Assembly (NCBI RefSeq): GCF_005405885.1
Contig: NZ_BJFL01000012.1
Location: forward strand, 62,001-126,000
Origin: Gandjariella thermophila
Lineage (GTDB): Bacteria; Actinomycetota; Actinomycetes; Mycobacteriales; Pseudonocardiaceae
Direction of reading: 5' to 3'
Length of the DNA: 64,000 nucleotides
The translations under genes were made by a program, and so were the position numbers. Shown in pieces: positions 23,036 through 32,800 of the stretch. The notes beneath the pieces were generated by a model. That model was not told where the DNA came from and made no database searches. It worked only from the letters and a program-made list of their open reading frames with translations. The first letter of the stretch is position 1, and each line of letters opens with the position of its first letter.

Positions 23036-24226
23036 TCAACTCCAGTCCGGTCCGCGACGTGCCCAGGTCCAGGCGTAGCGCGGGTCCTCGCAGGCCTGGC
23101 CGGCCTCGCCGATGGAAAGCGGCCGGAAGGTGTCCACCATGACCGCGGTCTCGTCGAAGTACTCCACGCCGAGCGCCGCCTCCACCGCACCGGGCTGCGG
23201 CCCGTGCGTGCAGCCGGAGGGGTGCAGCGACATCGACCCGATGCCGATGCCCGAGCCCTTGCGCGCCTCGTAGTTGCCGCCCACATAGAACATCAACTCG
23301 TCGGAGTCCACGTTGGCGTGGTTGTAGGGCACCGGGATGGCCTGCGGGTGGTAGTCGACCTTTCTCGGGCAGAACGAGCAGACCACGAAGTTCGGTCCCT
23401 CGAAGGTCTGGTGCACCGGCGGCGGCTGGTGCACCCGCCCGGTGATCGGCTCGAAGTCGCGGATGTTGAACACCCACGGGTACAGGCAACCGTCCCAACC
23501 CACCACGTCGAAGGGATGGTGCGCATAGGTGTAGCGGGTGACGCCCGCGCGGTGCCGGACCAGCACGTCGACGTCCTCGCCGTCCACCACCAGCGGCTCG
23601 GTTGGCCCGCGCACGTCCCGCTCGCAGTACGGCGCGTGTTCCAGGAACTGCCCCCTGGCCGACAGGTACCGCTTCGGGGGGCCGATGTGCCCGGACGCCT
23701 CCAGCACGAGCACCCGCAACGGCTCCCCGCCTTCCCCGGGCACCACCCGGTAGGTGCAGGACGTGGGCACGACCAGGTAGTCGCCCGCGCTGACGCGCAG
23801 CACCCCGTAGATCGTCTCCACCACGCCGGACCCGGTCTGCACGTACAGCAACTCGTCACCGGTGGCGTTGCGGTACAGCGGGCTGGGCCGGTTCGCGGCG
23901 ACGAAGCAGATCCGCACGTCGGCGTTGCCGAACAGCAGCCGCCGGCCGGTGACGGCGTCCACCTCACCCGGCGCCTCCCACTTCAGTTCCTGGGTGCGGA
24001 AGTGTCTCGGCTTGAGCGGCAGGTTGGGTGTGGTCTCCCGGGAATCGTCCGGCACGGCCTCGGCGTTCACGATGGCCGTGGGCAGGTGCCGGTGGTACAG
24101 CAGGGCGGAGTCGGAGGCGAAGCCCTCCGCGCCCATCAGTTCCTCGGCGTACAGCCCCCCGTCGGGCCGGCGGAACTGCGTATGCCGTTTTCGGGGTATT
24201 TGTCCTATCTGGCGATAGTACGGCAT
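23036..24226 (-). CDS. hmgA: Homogentisate 1,2-dioxygenase
   Basis: Cleaves the aromatic ring of homogentisate to maleylacetoacetate in tyrosine/phenylalanine breakdown. The 396-residue cupin protein has the Fe(II)-ligand region PYNHANVDSDELMFY and SLHPSGCTHGP, with the expected His and Glu residues. ATG 24226 follows GGAGGGG. The frame continues open far upstream only because of GC-driven antisense openness. It is divergent from the unknown gene and fahA, which with it form a homogentisate unit; maleylacetoacetate isomerase is not seen here. An IclR regulator ends the divergent operon and probably controls both arms. Confidence 0.97.
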   Translation of the reverse strand: MPYYRQIGQIPRKRHTQFRRPDGGLYAEELMGAEGFASDSALLYHRHLPTAIVNAEAVPDDSRETTPNLPLKPRHFRTQELKWEAPGEVDAVTGRRLLFGNADVRICFVAANRPSPLYRNATGDELLYVQTGSGVVETIYGVLRVSAGDYLVVPTSCTYRVVPGEGGEPLRVLVLEASGHIGPPKRYLSARGQFLEHAPYCERDVRGPTEPLVVDGEDVDVLVRHRAGVTRYTYAHHPFDVVGWDGCLYPWVFNIRDFEPITGRVHQPPPVHQTFEGPNFVVCSFCPRKVDYHPQAIPVPYNHANVDSDELMFYVGGNYEARKGSGIGIGSMSLHPSGCTHGPQPGAVEAALGVEYFDETAVMVDTFRPLSIGEAGQACEDPRYAWTWARRGPDWS

Positions 24227-24239
24227 AGCCCCTCCCGGT

Positions 24240-24286
24240 GTTCGTTCTGCGAACGTCTTTGTTCGCTTCTGAGTCACCGTTAGCGT
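24240..24286. promoter_or_regulatory. Divergent homogentisate promoter with TTCG repeats
   Basis: The 67-bp gap between hmgA and the opposite gene holds the dyad CGTTC-TGC-GAACG (24243-24255) and another GTTCG at 24261-24265, exactly 21 bp after the one at 24240-24244. For the rightward gene, TTGTTC (24259-24264) and TAGCGT (24281-24286) form a plausible -35/-10 pair with a 16-bp spacer, 7 nt before GTG 24294. The repeats are candidate IclR operator half-sites controlling both directions. Confidence 0.5.
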
Positions 24287-24293
24287 GTCATCC

Positions 24294-25160
24294 GTGTCAA
24301 GCGCTGCAGAACTCCGCTCGCTCGGTCCCGGAGGCACTCCACCCCTGCTCGCGCGGCTGGTCGACGACGCCGCTCTGTTCCCCCCGAGCGACGTGACCAT
24401 GGCCGACGCGGTACGCGTCCACCTCGACGAGCGCGCCGGCGAACGGGCCGGCGTGATGGGTCTCTTCCTCTGCCCGGCGTCCCGGCTGCCCGAGCTGATC
24501 ACCGAGCTGATCAAGCTCAAGCCGGTGAAGCCGGTGGCGCTGTCACTGGTGATCGACACCGGCCTGGGCGGAGTGCCCAAATCGGTGTCCATTGTGGAGT
24601 CCCGCAGCGAGTTGCTGGCGCTGCGCATGGTCGAGATGCCGGCACCCTCCGACGTGGACGAGGTCTGGTTGGAGCGGGTGTCGGAGTTCGTGCCCGAGGA
24701 CGTCATCCGCGTCGTCGAGCCGCGCCGGGGCGGCCCGGACTGGCTGGACGGCGTCCGCCGGGTCGCCGAGCACGGTAGCTGGCCCAAACTGCGCTGCGGC
24801 GGCCTGAACTCGCAGGCGTACCCGACCGTGGACGACGTCGCCGACTTCCTGTCCGTGCTCGCCGGCAGCGGAGTGTCCTTCAAGGCCACCACCGGCCTGG
24901 ACGGCGCGGTGCGGTGCACCGACGACCGGACCGGCATCACCCGGCACGGCTTCCTGAACCTGCTGGTGGCCACCGGCCGGGCGCTCTCCGGCGGCGACGT
25001 GCGCGCCGCACTGTCCAGTACGGACGGCCCGGCGCTGGCCGCCGAGGCCAAGTCCTTCTCGGACGCCGCCGCGCACGCCGTGCGCGGGGTGTTCGCCTCG
25101 TACGGCTCCCGCTCGATCGCCGAGCCCGTCGCCGACCTGGAACGGCTGGGCCTGCTGTGA
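24294..25160 (+). CDS. Conserved protein of unknown function in the homogentisate operon
   Basis: A 288-residue soluble protein without a domain I recognise. Alternating helix/strand patterns (for example LRCGGLNSQAYPTVDDVADF, then the VSFKATTGLDGAVR segment) suggest a TIM-barrel-like fold. Proteins with the LVDDAALFPPSDVTMADAV signature near the N-terminus recur in actinobacteria. It is translationally coupled to fahA by a GTGA overlap and diverges from hmgA, so a role in homogentisate catabolism is likely: maleylacetoacetate isomerisation or disposal of a side product are possibilities. GTG 24294 is preferred over GTG 24285 because the latter overlaps the predicted -10 hexamer. Confidence 0.72.
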   Translation: MSSAAELRSLGPGGTPPLLARLVDDAALFPPSDVTMADAVRVHLDERAGERAGVMGLFLCPASRLPELITELIKLKPVKPVALSLVIDTGLGGVPKSVSIVESRSELLALRMVEMPAPSDVDEVWLERVSEFVPEDVIRVVEPRRGGPDWLDGVRRVAEHGSWPKLRCGGLNSQAYPTVDDVADFLSVLAGSGVSFKATTGLDGAVRCTDDRTGITRHGFLNLLVATGRALSGGDVRAALSSTDGPALAAEAKSFSDAAAHAVRGVFASYGSRSIAEPVADLERLGLL

Positions 25161-26371
25161 GTTGGATCGACGACCCGGAGTTCCGTGCCGACCGGCCGTT
25201 CGGCCCGCAGACCCTGCCGTACGGGGTGATCGACACGGAAGGCGGCCGGCAGGTCGCGGTGCGGGTGGGGGACCACGCGCTGCCGTTGCGGCCGCTGGCA
25301 GACGCGCTCGGCGAGCGGGTCGGCCCGCTGGTCGCCGCGGACTCGCTGGACCCACTGCTGGCCGCCGGCCGGGTGGCCTGGCAGGAACTGCGGGTCCGGC
25401 TGGGGGAGGCGGTGCGCTCGGCGTCCGCGCCGCGGGGCGCCAGTCTGCTGCCCCTGGCCGAGGTGCGGCCGGTGCTGCCCTTCACCGTGGCCGACTACGT
25501 CGACTTCTACGCCTCCCGGCACCACGCGGAGAACGTCGCCCGCATCCTCCGCCCGGACGCGGAGCCGCTGCTGCCGAACTGGACCCACCTGCCGGTCGGC
25601 TACCACGGCAGGGCCGGCACCGTGGTGGTCTCCGGTACGGACGTCGTCCGGCCCAGCGGCCAGCGCCGGAGCACCGGCGGCCCGGTGTTCGGCCCGACCG
25701 AGCGGCTGGACATCGAGGCAGAGGTGGGATTCGTCTGCGGCGGCCCGGTCGCCTCCCGCGTGCCCACCTCGGCGGTCACCGAGCACGTCTTCGGCGTCGC
25801 GCTGGTCAACGACTGGTCGGCGCGGGACATCCAGGCCTGGGAGTACCAGCCGCTCGGCCCCTTCCTGGGCAAGTCCTTCGCCACCTCGATCGCCGCGTGG
25901 ATCACGCCGCTGGAGGCGCTGACCGTGGCCAGGGTGACGCCGCCGCTGCCGGACCACCCGCTGCTGGAGTACCTCCTCGAGTCCGGGCCGTGGGGCCTGG
26001 ACCTCTCCCTGGAGGTGCGCTGGAACGGCACGCTGGTGGCCACCCCGCCGTTCGCCACGATGTCGTGGACGTGTGCCCAGCAACTGGCCCACCTGACGTC
26101 GAACGGGGCAACGGTGCGGCCCGGCGACCTGTTCGCCTCCGGCACGGTGTCCGGGCCCGAGCGGCGGCAGCGTGGTTCGTTCCTGGAGCTGAGCTGGGGC
26201 GGCCGGGAACCGGTCACCCTGGACGACGGTACGCGGCGCACCTTTCTCGAGGACGGTGACACGGTGATGATCACGGCAACGGCGCCGGGCGACGGCGGTT
26301 CGCTCGTCGGCCTGGCCGAGGTGACCGGGACGGTGCTGGCCGGACCCGCGGATCAACGGGAGCAGCGGTGA
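25157..26371 (+). CDS. fahA: Fumarylacetoacetase
   Basis: Hydrolyses fumarylacetoacetate to fumarate and acetoacetate, the last step of tyrosine degradation. The 404-residue protein has the SH3-like N-terminal domain and the catalytic beta-roll domain. The metal and catalytic motifs are DYVDFYASRHHAENV, LPVGYHGRAGT, DIEAEVGFV and LVNDWSARDIQAWEYQPLG. It starts by GTGA overlap at 25157 with the upstream gene and ends by a GTGA overlap with the IclR regulator, so three genes form one tight operon. The length equals that of typical FAH enzymes. Confidence 0.96.
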   Translation: MSWIDDPEFRADRPFGPQTLPYGVIDTEGGRQVAVRVGDHALPLRPLADALGERVGPLVAADSLDPLLAAGRVAWQELRVRLGEAVRSASAPRGASLLPLAEVRPVLPFTVADYVDFYASRHHAENVARILRPDAEPLLPNWTHLPVGYHGRAGTVVVSGTDVVRPSGQRRSTGGPVFGPTERLDIEAEVGFVCGGPVASRVPTSAVTEHVFGVALVNDWSARDIQAWEYQPLGPFLGKSFATSIAAWITPLEALTVARVTPPLPDHPLLEYLLESGPWGLDLSLEVRWNGTLVATPPFATMSWTCAQQLAHLTSNGATVRPGDLFASGTVSGPERRQRGSFLELSWGGREPVTLDDGTRRTFLEDGDTVMITATAPGDGGSLVGLAEVTGTVLAGPADQREQR

Positions 26372-27042
26372 CCGGCCTGGCCAGACCCGGGTCGGCGGCT
26401 CGGGGCGGCGGGTCGACCAAGGAGAGTTCGCTGACCCTGGAGCGCGGGCTGGCGTTGCTGCAGGCGGTGGCCGACGCCGAGGCGGAGGCGCCGAGCATCA
26501 GCGAGCTGGCCGCCGCGATCGGGGCCAGCCGGGCCGCCGTGTACCGGCTGCTGGTGCCGTTGCAGGCGCGCGGCCTGGTGCGCCGGGAGGGCTCCCGCGT
26601 GCGGCTGGGCCTTGGCGTGCTCAGCCTGGCCGCCAAGGTGCTGCCGCAACTTCGATTCGCCGCGCTCCCCGCGCTGCGCGCGCTGGCCGAGCAGGTGGGT
26701 GCCACCGCGCACCTCACCGTCGCGGACGGCAACGAGGCGCAGGCGGTCGCCGTGGTGGAACCGTCCTGGACCGCGTACCACGTGGCCTACCGGGTCGGCA
26801 CCCGGCATGCGCTCAATCGCGGCGCCGCCGGGCGGGCGATCGGCCTGCCCGCGGACGGCCCGCCGTGGGTGGTGACTTCCGGCGAACTTCAGGCGGGCGC
26901 GCACGGGGTGGCCGCCCCGGTGCGCGGCGTGCCCGGAATCCGGGCCAGCGTGGGCGTGGTGGCCATGGAGCCGCTGGACGTCGACGCGGTCGGCCCCAGG
27001 GTGGTGCAGGCCGCCGCCGTGGTCGCCGACGCGCTGCGTTGA
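26368..27042 (+). CDS. IclR family transcriptional regulator
   Basis: A 224-residue IclR regulator. The N-terminal winged helix (about 22-80, with SISELAAAIGASRAAVYRLL) is followed by a shortened effector-binding domain (usual IclR proteins are 250-270 residues). The RGAAGRAI segment of the ligand pocket is present. It closes the homogentisate operon and very likely senses homogentisate or a later intermediate to control hmgA and fahA, by analogy with HmgR-type regulators. It starts by 4-nt overlap with fahA. Confidence 0.9.
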   Translation: MTGLARPGSAARGGGSTKESSLTLERGLALLQAVADAEAEAPSISELAAAIGASRAAVYRLLVPLQARGLVRREGSRVRLGLGVLSLAAKVLPQLRFAALPALRALAEQVGATAHLTVADGNEAQAVAVVEPSWTAYHVAYRVGTRHALNRGAAGRAIGLPADGPPWVVTSGELQAGAHGVAAPVRGVPGIRASVGVVAMEPLDVDAVGPRVVQAAAVVADALR

Positions 27043-27179
27043 CCCACCGCTGCAGAACGCATCACCGCGGTCACTTCCGCGGATTGCGTTCTTCGTCACG
27101 CGATCCCCTGCCATTCCCGTGACCGAGTCCGCCGAACCCGTTCTGACTTGGGCTTTTGGTGTCGTGGGAAGGTGACGCA

Positions 27180-27205
27180 GCGCACGGGACCTAGGTCCCG
27201 TGCGC
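27180..27205. promoter_or_regulatory. 26-bp perfect palindrome with a DosR-like core, upstream of cydA
   Basis: Perfect inverted repeat centred between 27192 and 27193. The core is GGGAC-CTAG-GTCCC (27186-27199), flanked by CAC/GTG and GCG/CGC. Known mycobacterial DosR/DevR boxes are GGGAC-TWWA-GTCCC, with the same half-sites and the same 4-bp spacing. The centre is about 67 bp upstream of the predicted cydA transcription start. It could also act as a terminator for the IclR gene 138 bp upstream. Confidence 0.6.
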
Positions 27206-27247
27206 AAAGAGGACCGTTGTATCTGATCTGGTGTTCTCCGGCCGATC

Positions 27248-27289
27248 TAGCGTCGATCGGGAAAGGCACCCGCCGCCGCGGCGGGTGCC
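27248..27289 (+). promoter_or_regulatory. cydA promoter and 5'-leader hairpin
   Basis: A TAGCGT -10 hexamer at 27248-27253 is followed by a hairpin with 10-bp arms, GGCACCCGCC (27265-27274) and GGCGGGTGCC (27280-27289), and a 5-nt loop. The hairpin lies at the start of the predicted leader, 23 nt before GTG 27313. It may stabilise the mRNA or tune translation of cydA. Confidence 0.45.
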
Positions 27290-27312
27290 GGCGTGAGTGA
27301 GGTGCAACGGCC

Positions 27313-28830
27313 GTGGACGTGCTGGACATCGCCCGGTGGCAGTTCGGGATCACCACCGTCTACCACTTCCTGATGGTGCCGCTCACCATCGGCCTTTCCG
27401 TCCTCGTCGCGGTCATGCAGACCGCGTGGTTCCGCACCGGCAAGCCCCACTACCTGGCGATGACCAAGTTCTGGGGCAAGTTGATGCTGATCAACTTCGC
27501 CATGGGCGTGGTGACCGGCATCGTGCAGGAGTTCCAGTTCGGCATGGCCTGGAGCGCGTACTCCCGGTTCGTCGGCGACGTGTTCGGCGCGCCGCTGGCG
27601 ATGGAGGGCCTGGTCGCGTTCTTCGTCGAGTCCACCTTCCTCGGCCTGTGGATCTTCGGCTGGGACCGGCTGCCCAGGGCCGCGCATCTGGCCTGCATCT
27701 GGGCGGCCGCGCTGGCCACCAACGTCTCCGCGTTCTTCATCCTGGCGGCGAACTCGTGGATGCAGCATCCGGTGGGGATCGCCTTCGTCGACGGCCGGCC
27801 CCGGCTCACCTCCATCTGGGCGGTGCTGACCAACCCGACCGTGCTGGCCACCCTGCCGCACACGCTGGCTGGTTCGTTCGCCGTGGCCGGCACCTTCCTG
27901 GTCGGCGTCGCCGCCTGGCACCTGGCCCGCAAGCACCGCGACACCCCGAAGGACCACCCGGACCGGACGGTGTGGCGGGCTTCGCTGCGGCTGGGCGCCT
28001 GGGTGGGCCTCGCCGCGTTCGCCGCCGTCGCGGTCAGCGGCGACGTGCAGGGCAAGCTGATGTTCCAGCAGCAGCCGATGAAGATGGCGTCGGCCGAGGC
28101 GCTGTGCAACACCGAGTCGCCCGCCTCTTTCTCGATCTTCGCGGTGGGCGACGTGGCCCGCCGGGACTGCGAGAGCGTGAAGAGCGTCACCGTGCCGGCG
28201 CTGCTCTCCTTCCTCGCGCACGGCGACTTCTCCACCGAGGTCAAGGGCGTCAACCAGCTCATCGGCGAATACCAGGCGAAGTACGGCACCACCTACCCGA
28301 ACGACCCGGCGCTCGGCTCGCTGGCCGGCAAACCGATCAACTACGTGCCCTCGCTGCCGGTGACCTACTGGGGCTTCCGGCTGATGATCGGCTTCGGCGG
28401 GATCGCCGCGCTGGCGGCCGCGCTGGCGCTGTGGCTGACCCGCCGGGACCGGGTGCCCCGGGGGAGGTGGTTCCACCGTGCCGCGCTCGCCGCCATCGCC
28501 ACCCCGTTCCTGGCCAACAGCTTCGGCTGGATCTTCACCGAGATGGGCCGGCAGCCGTTCGTCGTGGTGCCCAACCCGAATCCATCTGGTGTGGACGGCG
28601 TGTGGCTGTACACCGCGCAGGCCGTCTCGCGCGGCGTCTCCGCCGGCGAGATGCTCACCTCGGTGATCGTGCTGACCGCGCTGTACGCCGCGCTCGCCGC
28701 GGTCGAGGGCTTCCTGCTGGTCCGCTACGCCCGGGCCGGCGTACCCGGGGTGATGCCGGAGTACGGGGCCGCGCCGTCCCCGGCCGGCGAGGACAAACCC
28801 GCCGAAGACGTCCTGGCCTTCGCCTACTAG
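27313..28830 (+). CDS. cydA: Cytochrome bd ubiquinol/menaquinol oxidase subunit I
   Basis: The 505-residue catalytic subunit of cytochrome bd, an oxygen-reducing quinol oxidase with high O2 affinity. The N-terminal RWQFGITTVYHFLMVPLTIG holds the conserved haem histidine. The GxVQEFQFGMAW segment, the LAANSWMQHPVG segment with the haem b558 histidine and a GRQPF motif (GRQPW in E. coli) follow. The Q-loop is short, as in actinobacteria. About nine membrane helices are predicted. GTG 27313 follows a GAGTGAGGTG tract. First gene of cydA-cydB-cydDC, probably induced at low oxygen through the upstream DosR-like palindrome. Confidence 0.97.
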   Translation: MDVLDIARWQFGITTVYHFLMVPLTIGLSVLVAVMQTAWFRTGKPHYLAMTKFWGKLMLINFAMGVVTGIVQEFQFGMAWSAYSRFVGDVFGAPLAMEGLVAFFVESTFLGLWIFGWDRLPRAAHLACIWAAALATNVSAFFILAANSWMQHPVGIAFVDGRPRLTSIWAVLTNPTVLATLPHTLAGSFAVAGTFLVGVAAWHLARKHRDTPKDHPDRTVWRASLRLGAWVGLAAFAAVAVSGDVQGKLMFQQQPMKMASAEALCNTESPASFSIFAVGDVARRDCESVKSVTVPALLSFLAHGDFSTEVKGVNQLIGEYQAKYGTTYPNDPALGSLAGKPINYVPSLPVTYWGFRLMIGFGGIAALAAALALWLTRRDRVPRGRWFHRAALAAIATPFLANSFGWIFTEMGRQPFVVVPNPNPSGVDGVWLYTAQAVSRGVSAGEMLTSVIVLTALYAALAAVEGFLLVRYARAGVPGVMPEYGAAPSPAGEDKPAEDVLAFAY

Positions 28831-28867
28831 CGCCCGCCGGTCCGCGGCCCGCACCGAGGAGTCCACA

Positions 28868-29875
28868 GTGGACCTTGCGACATTCTGGTTCTGCGTCATC
28901 GCCCTGCTCTGGCTGGGCTACCTGTTCCTGGAGGGGTTCGACTTCGGGGTTGGCATGCTGCTCCCGGTGCTCAGCCGTACCAACGAGGAGCGGCGGGTGC
29001 TGGTCAACACCATCGGGCCGGTGTGGGACGGCAACGAGGTGTGGCTGATCGTCGCCGGCGGCGCCACCTTCGCCGCGTTCCCCGGCTGGTACGCGTCCCT
29101 GTTCAGCGCGGCATACCTGCCGCTGCTGCTGGTGCTGGTCGCGCTGATCCTGCGCGGGGTGGCCTTCGAGTACCGCGGCAAGGTGGACACCGACCGGTGG
29201 CGGCGCAACTGGGACCGGGCGATCGTGTTCGGCTCCTGGGTGCCGGCGCTGGGCGTGGGCGCGCTGCTGGCCACCAACGTGGTCGGCATGCCGCTGGACG
29301 CCCAGGGCAACCGGGTCGGCTCGGCGCTGGCCATCATCCGGCCGGAGACCGCGCTCGGCGCGCTGGCGGTGGCCGGGTTCTCGCTGCTGCACGGCGCCCT
29401 GTTCCTCAGCCTGAAGACCGACGGCGACGTGCGGCGACGGGCCGCCCGCCTGGCCATGCGGATCGGCCCGGTCGCGCTGCTGCCGCTGGCCGCCCTGCTG
29501 GCCGTGGTGCAACTGCGGCACGGCAGCGCGCCCACCGCGGTCGCCGCCGGGCTGGCCGCGCTGGCCGCCGTGGGGGCCCTGGTGGTGCTCGCGTCCGGGC
29601 GGGCCGGCCGGGCGTTCGCCCTGCTCGGCGCGGCACTCGCCGCGTCGGTGATCTCGCTGTTCGGCGCGCTGTACCCGGACGTGCTGCCGTCCACGCTGAA
29701 CCCGGCGTACTCGCTGACCGTGCACGGCACCGCGTCCAGCCCGTACACCCTCACCGTGATGACCTGGGTGGCCGCCTTCGGCACCCCGGCCGTGCTGGTC
29801 TACCAGGGCTGGACGTACTGGGTGTTCCGGAAGCGGATCGGAACCAACCACATTCCCCCGGTGCACGTCCCATGA
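28868..29875 (+). CDS. cydB: Cytochrome bd oxidase subunit II
   Basis: The 335-residue second subunit of cytochrome bd. The signature EGFDFGVGMLLP (22-33) and the segment IGPVWDGNEVWLIVAGGATFAAFP are intact, and eight to nine helices are predicted. It forms the membrane heterodimer with CydA. GTG 28868 lies inside the 13-bp palindrome GTCCACAGTGGAC, which overlaps the start region. Its stop overlaps cydDC by ATGA, so oxidase and exporter are co-translated. Confidence 0.97.
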   Translation: MDLATFWFCVIALLWLGYLFLEGFDFGVGMLLPVLSRTNEERRVLVNTIGPVWDGNEVWLIVAGGATFAAFPGWYASLFSAAYLPLLLVLVALILRGVAFEYRGKVDTDRWRRNWDRAIVFGSWVPALGVGALLATNVVGMPLDAQGNRVGSALAIIRPETALGALAVAGFSLLHGALFLSLKTDGDVRRRAARLAMRIGPVALLPLAALLAVVQLRHGSAPTAVAAGLAALAAVGALVVLASGRAGRAFALLGAALAASVISLFGALYPDVLPSTLNPAYSLTVHGTASSPYTLTVMTWVAAFGTPAVLVYQGWTYWVFRKRIGTNHIPPVHVP

Positions 29876-32800
29876 ACGGGCCGCCTGCTGCTCCGCGAGT
29901 CGGCCCGCCCGCGATCGCGCCGGCAGGGCGCGGATCACGGGGTCCGCTCGGCGCGCTGCCCCGGCTGTCCGGTTCCGCGCGCCGGGCCCTGTACGGCTGC
30001 GGGCTGCTGGCCGCGCTGAATGCCGTCGCTCTTGCCGTGCAGGCATGGGCGATCTCGTCCGCGCTGGCGGACGTGGTCGGGCACCGCTCCGGGCTGTCCA
30101 CAGTGGCCGATCGCGCGGGGGTGCTGGCGGTCGCCGTGGTCGCCCGGGCGGTGCTCGGCTGGGCCATCGAGTCGGTGGCCGCCCGGGCCGCCGCGGGCGC
30201 GAAGGAGGAACTCCGCGCCCGGCTGCTGGACCGGGCGCTCACGCTCGGCCCAGAGTGGATCGACGCTCGCGGCCCGGCCGAGTTGACCGTGCTGGCCACC
30301 CGCGGGCTGGACGCGCTGGACGCGTACTTCACCCGGTACCTGCCGGCGCTGGTCACCGCGGCGGTGGTGCCGCCGCTGGTCGGCGGCTACATCCTGCTCG
30401 CCGACCCCACGTCGGCGATGCTGATCGCGATCACGGTGCCGCTGATCCCGGTGTTCGCCGTCCTCATCGGCCGCCACACCGAGCAGCGCGCCGCCCGGGC
30501 CGCCGACGCCACCGCGCGGCTGTCCGGGCACCTGCTGGAACTCGTCCGGGCGCTGCCCGTGCTCACCGCGTTCCGCCGCGCCGAGGCCCAGGCGGAGGCC
30601 GTGCGCCGGGTCGGCGAGCAGCACCGCAGGACCACGCTCGGCACCCTGCGGGTGGCGTTCCTGTCCGCGTTCGTGCTGGAACTGGTGGCCACCCTGTCGG
30701 TGGCGCTGGTCGCGGTGGACATCGGCATGCGGCTGGTCGGCGGGCACCTGGGCCTGGCCACCGGACTGCTGGTGCTGGTGCTGGCGCCGGAGTGCTACCT
30801 GCCGCTGCGCGCGGCCGGGGCGGCGCACCACGCCAGCGAGGACGGCATGGAGGCGGTGCGCCGGGTGGCCGAGGTGCTGGACGAACCCGTGCCGGCGGGC
30901 GCGGGGGGTGCCGCGCCCGGCCCCGGCGAGCTTCGGGTGGACGGCCTGCGGGTGGCCCGCCGGGACGGCTACGCCCCGGACGGGCTGTCACTGCGGGTGC
31001 GGCCCGGTGAGATCACCCGGCTGGACACGCCCAGCGGGACCGGCAAGTCCACCACTCTGGGCGTGCTGCTCGGCTTCGTCACTCCGGCATCCGGGCGGAT
31101 CACCGTCGGCGGGACCGACTTGTCCACAGTAGACGGTGCTGCCTGGCGGGCGCGAACCGCCTGGATCCCGCAGCGACCGGCCTTCGCGGGCGGCACGGTG
31201 GCCGGCGAGCTGGCGCTGGCGGTCACCGACCAGCCGGGCGGGCCGGCCACCCGGGACGAGCTGCGCGAGGTAGCCGGCGAGGCGGCCGCCGAGCACCTGC
31301 TGGACCGGCCGGTGGGCGAGCTGTCCACTGGCGAGCGGCAGCGGGTCGCGGTGGCCAGGGGGCTGCTGCGGTTGCGCCGCGGCGCCTGGCTGCTGCTCGC
31401 CGACGAACCCACCGCGCACCTCGACCCGGCCAGCGCCGCGCGGGTCACCGCCGCGCTGCACCGGGCCGCGGACCGCGGCGCCGCGGTGCTCCTGGTCAGC
31501 CACCGGCTCGCCGACCCGGACCCGTCGCCGAGCCCAGCCGCCCCGGTGCTCACCGCCGCGACACCGACCACCACACCGAGCCGGGCCGCGCTGCGCCGGC
31601 TGGTGGACCGGCGGTTGCTGGGCGCCGCCGTGCTCGGCGCGGCCGCGCTGGGCTGCGGCGTGGCGCTCACCGCCACGTCCGCGTGGCTGATCGCCAAGGC
31701 GTCCCAGCAGCCGCCGATCCTCACCCTGTCCGTCGCTGTGGTCGCGGTGCGCACCTTCGGCCTGGCCAGGGGCGCGCTGCGGTACGCGGAGCGGCTGGTG
31801 TCGCACGACGCCGCGTTCCGGCTGGCCGGGGCGCTGCGGGTGCGGCTGTGGCGGGCGCTGGTCGCGCTCGGGCCGGCGCGCACCGCCGGGCTGCGCCGCG
31901 CCGACGGCCTGCAGCGGCTCGTGGACGACACCGGCACGGTGCGCGATCTGGTGCCGCGCGTGCTGCTGCCGCCGCTGGTCGCCGGCCTGGTCGCCACCGG
32001 CGCGGTGGCGGTACAGGCGGCCGTGCTCCCCGCCGCCGGGCTCGCCCTGGCCGCCGCGCTGCTGGTGGCCGGGCTGGGAGCGCCGGCCGTCGCGGTGCTC
32101 GCCGAGCGCCGGGCAAGCCACGCGCTCGCCGCCGGCCGCCGGGGAGTGACCACCGCCGTGCTGGGCCTGCTGGACGCCGCCGCCGACCTGATCGCCTGCG
32201 GGGCGCATCGCCCGCGCCGCGTCGAGCTGGCCAGCCGGGACGCCGAGCTGGCCGGCCGCGCCCGCCGGCAGGCGTTCGGCGCGGGCGCGGCCACCGCCGT
32301 GGTCACCGCCGCGACCGGGCTGGCCGCGCTGGCCGGGGTGGTGCTGGCCGCCGCCGCGGTCGCCGCCGGCCGGCTGGACCCGGTGCTGGCCCCGCTGCTC
32401 GGGCTGCTGCCGCTGGCCCTGGCCGAGACGCTGGCCCTGCTGCCGCCCGCCGCCCAGCAACTCGGCGTGCTGCACGCCACCGCCGGCCGGCTGGACGAGG
32501 TGCTGCACGCCGAGACGGGTCCACCGATCCGTCCGGACGCCGCCGCCGAGGTGTGCCTGGACGGCGTGGCCGCCCGCTGGCCGGGTGCCGCCGCACCCAC
32601 GCTGCGGGATGTGTCGCTGCACCTGCCGGCCGGTTCGCTGGTCGCGGTGACGGGCCCCTCCGGAGCCGGCAAGTCCACCCTGCTCGCCCTGCTGCTCGGC
32701 TTCCTCGTCCCGGAACGCGGCCGGGCCGACCTGCCGGACGCGGTGGCGTGGTGCCCGCAGGAACCGCAGCTGGTGTCCACCACGGTGCGGGAGAACCTGC

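Noticed and set aside
23036-26356. A very long open frame (1106 codons) on the minus strand
   Set aside because: Only the last 396 codons (hmgA) are coding. The upstream part is antisense to the unknown gene and fahA and stays open because of high GC; it has no recognisable domain.
29023-29871. A 283-codon N-terminal extension of the CydDC frame
   Set aside because: It overlaps cydB in another frame, is Arg/Gly/Ala-rich and lacks homology; ATG 29872 is coupled to the cydB stop.
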